A program made the translations under genes and the position numbers. Below, piece after piece: positions 6,536 to 14,402 of a stretch of 64,000 nt of DNA; the stretch's first letter is position 1, and each line of letters starts with the position of its first letter. Under the pieces are notes generated by a model that saw nothing but the letters and a program-made list of their open reading frames with translations, did no database searches and had not been told where the DNA came from. Source of the DNA: Spirochaetota bacterium (GTDB lineage: Bacteria; Spirochaetota; Spirochaetia; Treponematales; UBA12059); the NCBI GenBank assembly GCA_026398615.1, contig JAPLSN010000013.1, positions 1-64,000 of the forward strand, in the 5' to 3' direction.

Positions 6536-8605
6536 ATGAGCAACGAGAAGATCCTGATTGTCGAAGATGAGAAGATCATAGCGCTCGACCTGCAGCGCCG
6601 TCTCGAACGTTTCGGCTTCAACGTGGTAGGCATGGCCGGACGGCGGGAAGACGCCCTCAACCTCGCGGCGACCATGAAGCCGGACATCGTGCTGATGGAC
6701 ATCTCGCTCGCCGGTCAGGAGGGCGCGAACACGGACGGCATCGAAGTCGCCCTCATCATCAAGAAAACCCTCGGGATCCCCATCATCTTCCTGACGGCCC
6801 ATGCCGGCGACAACTTCATCAACCAGGCCAAGCACGTCGAGCCCGCCGGCTACATCCTGAAGCCGTTCAAGGAACGCGAGCTCTACACGACCATCGACAT
6901 CGCGCTCTACAAGCACGCCATTGAAAAACGCCTACACAAGCAGGAACGGCTCTTTTCCGCCATACTGCATACGATCAACGACGGGATCATCTCCGTCGAC
7001 GTGGCCCTCGTCGTCGAATTCATGAACCCGATCGCCGAGGACGTCCTCGGCTACAAGGAAGCGGAGCTCCGCGGCCGCGTCATCACGCAGGTGCTCACGC
7101 TCTTCGATCCGAAGCAGGGCAAGGACATCTTCGGGGGTGGCATACCGCTCATCGACGAACAGCCGCTCTATTTCCACGACGTCGTCATCAAGAACCAGGC
7201 CGGCGATTCGGTGATCGTGGACGGTTCGGTCAGCCGCATCCACGAGGAAGACAACGCGACCGACGGCTTCGTCATCGCGTTCAGGGACATGACCGAGATC
7301 AAGCGCCTGTCCGACAACCTCAACTACTGGACGAGCCACGACAACCTTACCGGACTCGCGAACCGCGAGGAATTCTCCTTCAAGCTATCGGAGATACTCA
7401 AGGGCAACAGGGGCGCCGCGGACAGCCACGCCCTCGCGGTCATCGACGTGGACCGGTTCAAGGCCGTGAACGACGCCTACGGCTCGACGACGGGCGACGA
7501 GCTCCTCAAGCGCGTCGCCAATAATATCCTCTCGAACATCCAGCGCCACGACATGGCGGCGCGCATCGGCGGCGACGATTTCGCCGTGCTTCTCTTCGAC
7601 TGCGAACCCGTCGACGCGGTCAATGTCGCGAAACGGCTCCAGGAAGCCGTGCTCATCCAGGAATCCAGGCAACAGTCCATGTTCCCGATTTCTCTCAGCA
7701 TCGGCATCGTCCCCCTGGACCGCCTGTCCGGCGACATCCACTCGGTGCTCGCCGCGGCGGACGACGCATGCAGGGTCTCCAAGGAAGAGGGCGGCAACAA
7801 GATCACTATTTTCAACCGCGACGACTCCATGTTCCGCCAGCGCCGGGGACAGATGGAATGGATCGGGAAGCTGAACGCAGCCGTCGAGGAAAACAAGTTC
7901 GTCCTCTACTACCAGCCCATCGTTCCCCTCGACAAGTCCAAGGGGCTCGACGACAAGCTCGAAGTCCTCATCCGCCTCGTCAACGACGACGGCACGATCG
8001 CGAGCCCGGTTGACTTCATCCCGGCGGCCGAGCGCTACAACCTCATGCCGATGGTCGACAAGTGGGTGATCCGCAACGTGATGAAAAATTACCGTACCCT
8101 GTCGGATGCAGGCTCGCCCCTGGCCGACAGCGTCTTCTGCGTCAACCTGTCCGGCCAGTCCCTGCTCGACGAGTCGCTCATCGATGTCATCCTCGGGGAA
8201 CTCGCCGCGAACCGCCTGCCGGCGGAGCGGTTCTGCTTCGAGATAACCGAGACGGCCGCCATACAGAACCTGTCCTACGCCTCGAGGTTCATCAAGCGGC
8301 TCAGGGAGCACGGCTTCTCCTTCGCCCTCGACGATTTCGGTTCGGGTTCGGCATCCTTCGGGTATCTCAAGAATTTCGAAGCGGAGTACGTGAAGATCGA
8401 CGGTTCCTTCATCCAGGGGATCGACGAGAACATCATCAGCTACACGATGGTCAAGTCCATCCATGACCTCGTGAACGTGATGGGTCTCAAGACCATCGGT
8501 GAATTCGTCAAGAACGAGGGTATCAAGCTGAAGCTCCAGGAAATCGGCGTCGATTACGGCCAGGGTTACTTCTTCGCGGCTCCCAAGCCCCTCCTGCCCC
8601 GCTGA
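6536..8605 (+). CDS. Response regulator with PAS, GGDEF and EAL domains (cyclic-di-GMP signalling)
   Basis: 689 residues. The receiver domain (1-125) has the acidic pocket (ED at 10-11), phospho-acceptor Asp55 (LMDIS), Thr87 and Lys109. A PAS domain (about 135-255) is followed by a GGDEF domain (265-425) whose active-site loop is GGDDF (345-349) rather than GGDEF or GGEEF. The EAL phosphodiesterase domain (435-689) has EVL (476-478) in place of EAL, but keeps FEITET, DDFGSG and the late GEFVKNEG and GQGYFFAAP segments. So the cyclase may be weakened or regulatory while phosphodiesterase activity is plausible; this is inference. No histidine kinase is adjacent. Confidence 0.93.
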   Translation: MSNEKILIVEDEKIIALDLQRRLERFGFNVVGMAGRREDALNLAATMKPDIVLMDISLAGQEGANTDGIEVALIIKKTLGIPIIFLTAHAGDNFINQAKHVEPAGYILKPFKERELYTTIDIALYKHAIEKRLHKQERLFSAILHTINDGIISVDVALVVEFMNPIAEDVLGYKEAELRGRVITQVLTLFDPKQGKDIFGGGIPLIDEQPLYFHDVVIKNQAGDSVIVDGSVSRIHEEDNATDGFVIAFRDMTEIKRLSDNLNYWTSHDNLTGLANREEFSFKLSEILKGNRGAADSHALAVIDVDRFKAVNDAYGSTTGDELLKRVANNILSNIQRHDMAARIGGDDFAVLLFDCEPVDAVNVAKRLQEAVLIQESRQQSMFPISLSIGIVPLDRLSGDIHSVLAAADDACRVSKEEGGNKITIFNRDDSMFRQRRGQMEWIGKLNAAVEENKFVLYYQPIVPLDKSKGLDDKLEVLIRLVNDDGTIASPVDFIPAAERYNLMPMVDKWVIRNVMKNYRTLSDAGSPLADSVFCVNLSGQSLLDESLIDVILGELAANRLPAERFCFEITETAAIQNLSYASRFIKRLREHGFSFALDDFGSGSASFGYLKNFEAEYVKIDGSFIQGIDENIISYTMVKSIHDLVNVMGLKTIGEFVKNEGIKLKLQEIGVDYGQGYFFAAPKPLLPR

Positions 8606-8628
8606 CGGCCGCGAACGGCCTTCGAAGC

Positions 8629-9405
8629 ATGCGAACCGACGCCCACGCCCATCTCGACGCCCTGCTCAAGGCCGATCCGGGATTTCCCCGGCGATTCGCT
8701 CCCGCGATGTGGCCAGTGGTCACGTCGGTGCATGATCAAGCCGGCCTCGACACCCTCGACGCGCTCCTGGCGGCCGGGTTGGATTTCACGGTGTCCGCGG
8801 GGATACACCCGCAGTATCTCGCGCCCGAGGCGGAAACCGCCTTCGCCCAGGCCATATCGGGCGCCAGGCCCTGTTCGAAAAAGCTCGCGGCCATCGGCGA
8901 ATGCGGGTTCGACTTCTACGGCGATTGTCCGGAAAGGGTGAGGAACCCCGTCAACGAAGCCCGGCAACGCGCCGCGTTCGAATTCCAGCTGGATACGGCC
9001 GAGCGGCTCGGGCTTCCCGTCGTCATCCACACCCGGAAGGCGATCGACCTCGTGTTCGGGTACACCAAGCCCCTCGCGCGGCTTCGGGGCGTCCTCTTCC
9101 ATTCGTGGAACGGCCCGTCCAATGAAGCCCTTTCACTGCTGAAGCGGGGCGTGAACGCTTTCTTCTCCTTCGGGGCGTCGATCGTCAACGGCAACAAGCG
9201 CGCCCGCGCGTCGTGCGAGGCCCTGCCTTCAGACCGGCTGCTGCTCGAAACGGACGCTCCCTGGCAGCCGCCTTCCGGTTCGGCCATCTGCCGCCTCGAG
9301 CACATCGACTTGGTCGCGGACGCATGCGCGCGGCTTCGGGGCATCCCGACGGCCGCGGCTTCCTCGGTGGCCGAGACCAATTTCCGGAAGTTCTATGGGC
9401 TTTGA
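8629..9405 (+). CDS. TatD-family metal-dependent hydrolase
   Basis: 258 residues of the TatD amidohydrolase-fold family, cytoplasmic DNases or phosphodiesterases with two metal ions. Metal-binding and family segments are visible: DAHAHLD near the N-terminus, AGIHPQY, GECGFDF (carboxylate ligand), VVIHTRK, FHSWNG and LLETDAPW near the C-terminus. The length is typical (about 260). It overlaps the next gene by 11 bases, so the two are probably co-translated. The true substrate cannot be told from sequence. Confidence 0.88.
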   Translation: MRTDAHAHLDALLKADPGFPRRFAPAMWPVVTSVHDQAGLDTLDALLAAGLDFTVSAGIHPQYLAPEAETAFAQAISGARPCSKKLAAIGECGFDFYGDCPERVRNPVNEARQRAAFEFQLDTAERLGLPVVIHTRKAIDLVFGYTKPLARLRGVLFHSWNGPSNEALSLLKRGVNAFFSFGASIVNGNKRARASCEALPSDRLLLETDAPWQPPSGSAICRLEHIDLVADACARLRGIPTAAASSVAETNFRKFYGL

Positions 9406-10165
9406 CGACAGGTCGCGCATCCTGTGGGGCGACGCGGGCGCCGAACTGCTCGCCGCCGCACGCGTGTGCGTGCTGGGTCTCGGTGGCGTCGGCGGGGCCT
9501 GCGCGGTCGACCTCGTGAGGGCGGGCGTCGGCTGCCTCGTGGTCGTCGATTTCGACGACGTGCAGGAATCCAACCTGAACCGGCTCGCATACGGCCGGCT
9601 TGACGACGTGGGCAAACCAAAAGTCGCGGCCTTCGCGGATGCCGCGCGGGCCGTCAACCCGGCGGTCCGGATCGAGGCGGTGGACGAGCTCGTGCGCGGA
9701 TCGGACGCTGCTTCGATGATACCCGGAGGATGCGCTTTCTACGTCGATGCCATCGACACCCTGAACTCCAAGGTCAACGTGATAACCGCGTTGTGCGGCC
9801 TCGGCCTTCCCTTCGCGTCCAGCATGGGGATGGCCGGCAGGATGCGGCCCGAACTCATCCGGGTGGGAAGGATGGACGGAACCTCGGGTTGTCCCCTTGC
9901 CGCGAAGGTCAGGCAGCGCCTGCGGAGGATCGGGGCGCGCGAGGACTTCACGGTCGTGTGGTCCGACGAAAGGCCGGTCAAGCCGGCCTTCCCGGCTGAT
10001 GGGTCCGTGCCTGGTGCGATGGGGCCGGTCGGCAGGGTCCGCTCGATCCAGGGTTCGTCCCCTTTCGTACCCCAGGCGGCAGGCCATATCCTCGCGAGCC
10101 TCGCCGTACGCGCCCTGCTCGGCTTGCCCTGGCGGGCTAGCGTTCCCGGCGGTCGTTGTCCCTGA
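9395..10165 (+). CDS. tcdA: ThiF/E1-like protein, probable tRNA threonylcarbamoyladenosine dehydratase TcdA
   Basis: 256 residues of the E1-like adenylating family. TcdA activates the threonylcarbamoyl carboxylate of t6A37 in tRNA with ATP and cyclises it to ct6A. Nucleotide binding: VLGLGGVGG at about 23-31 and VVVDFDDVQESNLNR with the conserved D and R; the middle part YVDAIDTLNSKV and the C-terminal SSPFVPQAAGHILA agree with TcdA rather than with ThiF or MoeB, which are longer or carry rhodanese domains. It starts inside the end of the TatD gene and runs 29 bases into the tail of the convergent gene. The specific TcdA assignment is likely, not certain. Confidence 0.8.
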   Translation: MGFDDRSRILWGDAGAELLAAARVCVLGLGGVGGACAVDLVRAGVGCLVVVDFDDVQESNLNRLAYGRLDDVGKPKVAAFADAARAVNPAVRIEAVDELVRGSDAASMIPGGCAFYVDAIDTLNSKVNVITALCGLGLPFASSMGMAGRMRPELIRVGRMDGTSGCPLAAKVRQRLRRIGAREDFTVVWSDERPVKPAFPADGSVPGAMGPVGRVRSIQGSSPFVPQAAGHILASLAVRALLGLPWRASVPGGRCP

Positions 10166-10772
10166 CGAAGCCTTCGGGCAGGACGACGTGTTCCCTCGTC
10201 TTGGCGCTCGTGGCCGCGTAGCGGATGGTCTCGCCCTTCAGGAAACGGGCCAGGTTCGAGTCGATATCGTCGAGGGTAAGCCCGAGGTGGGAGTTGATCC
10301 AGGCCCGCATGTCCTCCACCCGGACCTTGATGCCGCCGTCGAATATCTTCTCCCCGTGCCTGAGGGCGAAATCGGTCATGCCGCGCGCGACGCGCTCCCG
10401 CGGGATCGTTTCGATGAGTTCGGAGATCTGGACGTTGGACGATCGAATGCGCGCCGAGAGGGTCTTGATGATCGTCAGCGCGAAGCTGGGATTGGACAGG
10501 ATCAGGTTTTCGAAGACGGACTCGTCGACCTGGATGAGCCTGGTCCGTCTTGAAGCGATGGCGGTGGCGGAACGCGGTCGCCCGTCGATGATGGCCATTT
10601 CACCGAAGAACTCGTTCGGGGTTTCCACGATCTTCAGGACGGTCTCGCCGCCTTCGACCTTCTTGCGGAGTTCTACCGCACCCTCGACGAGGATGTACAT
10701 GAGCTCGCCGACCTCGCCTTCGCGGAAAATGATGCCCCCTGCCTCGTAGTTCGTCGTCATCGCTTCCGTCAT
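10137..10772 (-). CDS. Cyclic-nucleotide-binding-domain protein (Crp-like sensor without a clear DNA-binding domain)
   Basis: 211 residues from ATG 10772 (ATG 10760 is also possible; a TTG lies further upstream at 10808). The N-terminal two-thirds is a cNMP-binding beta barrel: IIFREGEVGELMYILVEG, then FFGEMAIIDGRPRSATAIA, the phosphate-binding cassette with the E and R that contact cAMP or cGMP. The rest is helical (LIETIPRERVARGMTDFALR) and lacks a convincing winged helix of the Crp/Fnr type, so it may signal by protein contact. Spirochaetes often carry such stand-alone domains. Its tail overlaps that of tcdA by 29 bases. Confidence 0.8.
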   Translation of the reverse strand: MTEAMTTNYEAGGIIFREGEVGELMYILVEGAVELRKKVEGGETVLKIVETPNEFFGEMAIIDGRPRSATAIASRRTRLIQVDESVFENLILSNPSFALTIIKTLSARIRSSNVQISELIETIPRERVARGMTDFALRHGEKIFDGGIKVRVEDMRAWINSHLGLTLDDIDSNLARFLKGETIRYAATSAKTREHVVLPEGFVRDNDRRER

Positions 10773-10841
10773 ACCATCAGCATAGAGCCTGAGGCGTACC
10801 GGCTGCAAGGGCCGACGGGAACGACGCAGCGCGGCCGGATT

Positions 10842-12860
10842 TCATGCTTCGATGATGAGCTCCGCGTAGTCCGCATAGGTTTCCCGCCACGAGGCCGCGG
10901 CTTCGGAGCCTATGGCAGCCGGGTCGAGGAAGATGGGCGGATAGTACGAGGCGGCATCGTCCAGGGCCGCGGAGGCGCCAGGAGCGACCGTCGGCGCCAG
11001 CACGAGGTCCGCGGTCGATTCGTCCGCGAGCAGGTCGAGCGCGAGTGCCCCGTCGCCGGCGAGGACGAAGGCGCGGGCCGAGGAGCGCGCCTGGGCGTTC
11101 CCGGCCCAGCGGCGTTCCCTGTCCAGCCATGCGTCCGGGTCGTGAAAGGCGCGTGTCATGCGATCCAGCGCGCGCAAGACCCGCGCGACCGTTCCGCGCA
11201 GACGCCTCGCGTCGAAGACGATCGCCCAGCACGACGAAGGGTTCGCCGCGCGAAGGGGCACGGCCGCGCGGACGAGGTCGCCGGGATCCGTCAGGTCGTC
11301 CACGAGGACCGCCACCGAGTTCGCCAGTTCTTCCGTCCGGGCGAGGGCTTCACTGAGGGAGACGGCAGCTTCGGCGAGCGTGTCGGGGGGGCTTCCCCGC
11401 GCGATGCGGCCGCGTGCGTCCACGAGGCCGAGGATCTCCCTGCCGGACCGCGCGCGAAGGGGCGGATCGAAACGCGGGACGAGCGGCGGGCGGGATTCGA
11501 CGCCGAATACCTCCTCCATGAGCGCGACCGCTTCGGCAAGGTCGGTCTGGCCGAGTTCCTGCGTGGATTCCACCCAGTAGGGAGGGCGGGATTCGAAGCG
11601 CATTCCGAACGAGGCGGCCCGCTCGCGGAGCTCCGTCCCCGGCAGGAGCGAGAGCGGGTAGAGTTCCGCGCCCGGACCGAGGCCGAGCGCGGCGACGAAC
11701 TCGAGCGTCGCCGCCACGTCCGCCGGGCCGTCGCGCGGGAGGCCGAGGATGAGCCCGGTCGTCGCCCGTATGCCTTCGGACCGCAGGGCTGCCACGCCGT
11801 CCGTGAATCGGCGCCGGTCGAAGGGACGGCCGACAGCCTCGAGCGCCCGCGGGTTGGATGACTGGAGCCCGATCTCGACCGACGCGAAGCCCGCCTTCCG
11901 CATGAGCGATGCGGCCCGGCCCGTCACGGCTTCGGGCCTGACCTCGGCGTGGACCGGCAGCATCGCCGCGTTGAGCGACGCCATGGTTTCGAGCCTTCCA
12001 TCCATTCCCGATGCCGCGTTGAACGACGGATCCATGACGTAGATCTCAGCGGCGCCTTCCCGCGCCGCCAGCGGGAAAGCGAGGGTCTCGACTTCGTCCG
12101 GGAAATGCCTGACGGGTCCGGACGCCTTTCCGTAGAAGCAGTAGGAACAGCGGAACGGGCAGCCGCGCATCGTTTCGAGGAGGAACTGCCCGCCCGGAAC
12201 CGGGGAGAGGGCTCCCGACAGGTAGGGATTGCGCACGGATCTGAGGGAAAGCGGCGGTCCGGGCGGTACGCGGACCGGTAGCTCCCCTTTTCCCGCTCCC
12301 CGCGCCGTGGCCATCTCCGCGGCGCGGCGGACCAGGTTTTCCCGCGACGTGCCGCCCGCCCGTGCGGCGGCGGCGGCGGCGAGACGGGAGAAAACCTCCT
12401 CGCCCTCGCCCTCGACGAGGACGTCGAAAACGGACGAAAGGATGCTCCCGTCTTCCCCCGGGAGGAAGAGGACGGAACCGGGGGCCACCTCGGGGCCACC
12501 GCCGATGATGGTTGCTTCCGGCAGTTTCGCGCGGATCCTGGACGCGAGGAGGCAGGAGCGTTCGACATTCCACAGGTACAGGGTGAAGGCGACGATATCG
12601 GGAACCAGACCCTCGATCTCGGCAGCCAGCGAATCATCGCCCCCGAAGTCCATCACGACGGGATCGAGGGAGGAAAGTTCGATGCCCCCCGCCCCGGCGT
12701 CGACCGAACCGGGCAAGGATGGCGCTCCGGGATGCGGCGGGGCGACATTCGCGGCGATGTTGGCCGCGAGGCAGCCCGGGCCGAGGGGTATGTTGAAGGA
12801 AGGAAGGCCGTGCCCCGGAAAGTAAGCCGGGACGGGCAACTGTACGAAGGTGACGCGCAT
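10842..12860 (-). CDS. Cobalamin-binding-domain radical SAM protein
   Basis: 672 residues. The N-terminal half resembles the B12-binding domain of class B radical SAM enzymes (VPDIVAFTLYLWNVE, then EATIIGGGPEVAPG, VLVEGEGEEVF). The radical SAM core follows with the cluster ligands C234, C238 and C241 in MRGCPFRCSYC, then VEIGLQSSNPRALEAVGR and GLILGLPRDG of the TIM barrel. The C-terminal 200 residues are not recognised. Such proteins methylate or rearrange unactivated carbons; the substrate cannot be named and no biosynthetic cluster surrounds it. The ATG at 12860 is chosen because it lies only eight bases past a good -10 box and begins the conserved MRVTFVQLP. Confidence 0.85.
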   Translation of the reverse strand: MRVTFVQLPVPAYFPGHGLPSFNIPLGPGCLAANIAANVAPPHPGAPSLPGSVDAGAGGIELSSLDPVVMDFGGDDSLAAEIEGLVPDIVAFTLYLWNVERSCLLASRIRAKLPEATIIGGGPEVAPGSVLFLPGEDGSILSSVFDVLVEGEGEEVFSRLAAAAAARAGGTSRENLVRRAAEMATARGAGKGELPVRVPPGPPLSLRSVRNPYLSGALSPVPGGQFLLETMRGCPFRCSYCFYGKASGPVRHFPDEVETLAFPLAAREGAAEIYVMDPSFNAASGMDGRLETMASLNAAMLPVHAEVRPEAVTGRAASLMRKAGFASVEIGLQSSNPRALEAVGRPFDRRRFTDGVAALRSEGIRATTGLILGLPRDGPADVAATLEFVAALGLGPGAELYPLSLLPGTELRERAASFGMRFESRPPYWVESTQELGQTDLAEAVALMEEVFGVESRPPLVPRFDPPLRARSGREILGLVDARGRIARGSPPDTLAEAAVSLSEALARTEELANSVAVLVDDLTDPGDLVRAAVPLRAANPSSCWAIVFDARRLRGTVARVLRALDRMTRAFHDPDAWLDRERRWAGNAQARSSARAFVLAGDGALALDLLADESTADLVLAPTVAPGASAALDDAASYYPPIFLDPAAIGSEAAASWRETYADYAELIIEA

Positions 12861-12868
12861 CCTGGAAT

Positions 12869-12897
12869 AGTATACTCTCCAGGCTGCCGCTTGGCAG
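12869..12897 (-). promoter_or_regulatory. Candidate promoter for the radical SAM gene
   Basis: On the minus strand CTGCCA (12897-12892), 17 bases, TATACT (12874-12869). Transcription would start one or two bases before the ATG at 12860, giving an essentially leaderless message. Confidence 0.5.
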
Positions 12898-12933
12898 GGA
12901 GCCGGCGAAGGCGGGCGCCGACCTGGATGTGGT

Positions 12934-12962
12934 TTGACATTCCCCGGCAGGATGCTTATTTT
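12934..12962 (+). promoter_or_regulatory. Sigma-70-type promoter for the membrane protein gene at 13021
   Basis: A perfect TTGACA (12934-12939), 17-base spacer and TATTTT (12957-12962). The leader would be about 52 bases and ends with a purine-rich ribosome-binding site (GGGAAGGAAG) before ATG 13021. Confidence 0.65.
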
Positions 12963-13020
12963 TGTGTACACGATCCGCTTCACGACCCGCAAGGGGAAGG
13001 GATCGGGAAGGAAGCCGGAC

Positions 13021-13806
13021 ATGATCACGGGCCTGATGGATTATTTCTTCTATTTCCTCATCTGTTCGTTCCTGGGATGGATCGTCGAAAGCACCTTCAA
13101 GAGCATCGAGGAAAAGCGCCCGGTGAATTCCGGTTTCCTCCACGGCCCCTTCGTGCCGGTCTACGGTTTCGGCGCACTGGCGGTTCATGTCCTGGGCATC
13201 GCATGCGCGGCCTGTCCCCGGTTCCTGGCGCTGACCATGATCGCCCTCGTCCCGAGCGCGGTCGAATACCTCGCTTCGTTCCTGCTCGAGAAGATCTTTT
13301 CGGTCAAGCTCTGGGATTACCGGGACCTTTCTTTCAACCTCAACGGCCGCATCTGGCTCTGGGGCGGGATCTGCTGGGCTTTCCTCTCGATCGGCACGTT
13401 CTTCACCCTTGAGCCCGCGGCGCTCGCCTGGATACGCGGTTGGGGCGATCACGCGCGCTGGTTCATCGCTGGGATGGGAGTCATGTATCTCGCTGCCGAC
13501 ATCTGGATTTCCGGCAGGGTGTACTTCGCCTTCGTGGCGGCGCTCAAGAAAATCCGGGAAGCCGTGGCCTCCCATGCGTACCCGCTGCCGATCATCGGCA
13601 TGACCGGGCAACGTATCCCCGTCGAGCTCAAACGCTTCCTGAAACCCCTCAAATCCTTCCCGCTCCTGCGCCGCGAGATCATGTCCAACCTCCAGGTCTT
13701 CCCCGAGCAAGTCCTCGAACTCGTCAAGCGCACCCTGGGTGCGAAGCCGCGGTCCCGATCGCGGCCACGACGCGGCCGGGAGGACGATCCTGAAACGAAG
13801 TCATGA
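13021..13806 (+). CDS. Multi-pass membrane protein of the putative ABC transporter permease (CmpB/PF06541) family
   Basis: 261 residues. The N-terminus MDYFFYFLICSFLGWIVES and the segment NSGFLHGPFVPVYGFGA are characteristic of this family, common in Firmicutes and spirochaetes and usually called a type IV ABC transporter permease, although no ATPase is adjacent and the role is not established. About six membrane segments cover residues 1-185; the last 70 residues are polar and basic (KPRSRSRPRRGRE) and presumably cytoplasmic. ATG 13021 is preceded by a strong ribosome-binding site. The following HD gene starts 68 bases before this one ends. Confidence 0.75.
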   Translation: MITGLMDYFFYFLICSFLGWIVESTFKSIEEKRPVNSGFLHGPFVPVYGFGALAVHVLGIACAACPRFLALTMIALVPSAVEYLASFLLEKIFSVKLWDYRDLSFNLNGRIWLWGGICWAFLSIGTFFTLEPAALAWIRGWGDHARWFIAGMGVMYLAADIWISGRVYFAFVAALKKIREAVASHAYPLPIIGMTGQRIPVELKRFLKPLKSFPLLRREIMSNLQVFPEQVLELVKRTLGAKPRSRSRPRRGREDDPETKS

Positions 13807-14335
13807 TCCCGGCTTCGGCCGCCTCGCCCAAACCATCAGGGCCCATCCCGAATTCCGCCGGCTCTCCGCTTTCCACCACCACCACGACACACTCATGCAG
13901 CACAGCCTGGACGTGGCCAGGAGCGCCTACACGCTTGCGCGCTTTTTCAGCGTCGATCCTTCGCCCTGCGTCCGCGCCGCGCTTCTCCACGATTTTTTCC
14001 ATTATAACTGGCGCACGAGGAAATTCCCGAAGGGGCAATGGCATGCCTTCGAGCACGGCAAGATAGCCCTTTCGAACGCCGAACGGACCTTCGGCCCCTT
14101 GAGTTCCGCCGAACGGGACGCCATACGGCATCACATGTGGCCGTTGTCGCTCGTGCCGCCGCACCATGCCGCCGCGTGGATCGTCACCCTGGCCGACAAG
14201 ATCGTCACCGCCCGGGACATCCGGCACTGGTTGGCGTTGCGCTTCGGAACCCTCGCCCGGCAAGGGGAAGGAATCAAGGCGCTCCGCGCGGGGTACCGGC
14301 GCTACCGGGCCAAGTCACCGCCTCCCCTCGCCTAG
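13739..14335 (+). CDS. HD-domain phosphohydrolase
   Basis: 198 residues from GTG 13739, the only usual start before the conserved part. The metal-binding HD superfamily pattern is visible: H55 in LMQHSLDVA, H84-D85 in ALLHDFFHYNW, the pair RHHMWPL, and D153 in TLADKIV. FEHGKIALSNAERTFGPL and this layout agree with small HD hydrolases of unknown nucleotide or phosphate-ester substrate. It overlaps the membrane protein gene by 68 bases, so the first 20 or so residues, which read like a shadow of the other frame, may not be translated. Co-transcription with the membrane protein is likely. Confidence 0.8.
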   Translation: MRSRGPDRGHDAAGRTILKRSHDPGFGRLAQTIRAHPEFRRLSAFHHHHDTLMQHSLDVARSAYTLARFFSVDPSPCVRAALLHDFFHYNWRTRKFPKGQWHAFEHGKIALSNAERTFGPLSSAERDAIRHHMWPLSLVPPHHAAAWIVTLADKIVTARDIRHWLALRFGTLARQGEGIKALRAGYRRYRAKSPPPLA

Positions 14336-14402
14336 CTGCCGGGATACCTGGGGCTTGGCCGGACTATCCCCGGCGGGACGCGCGGAGACGGGCTGGAGCC
14401 CG

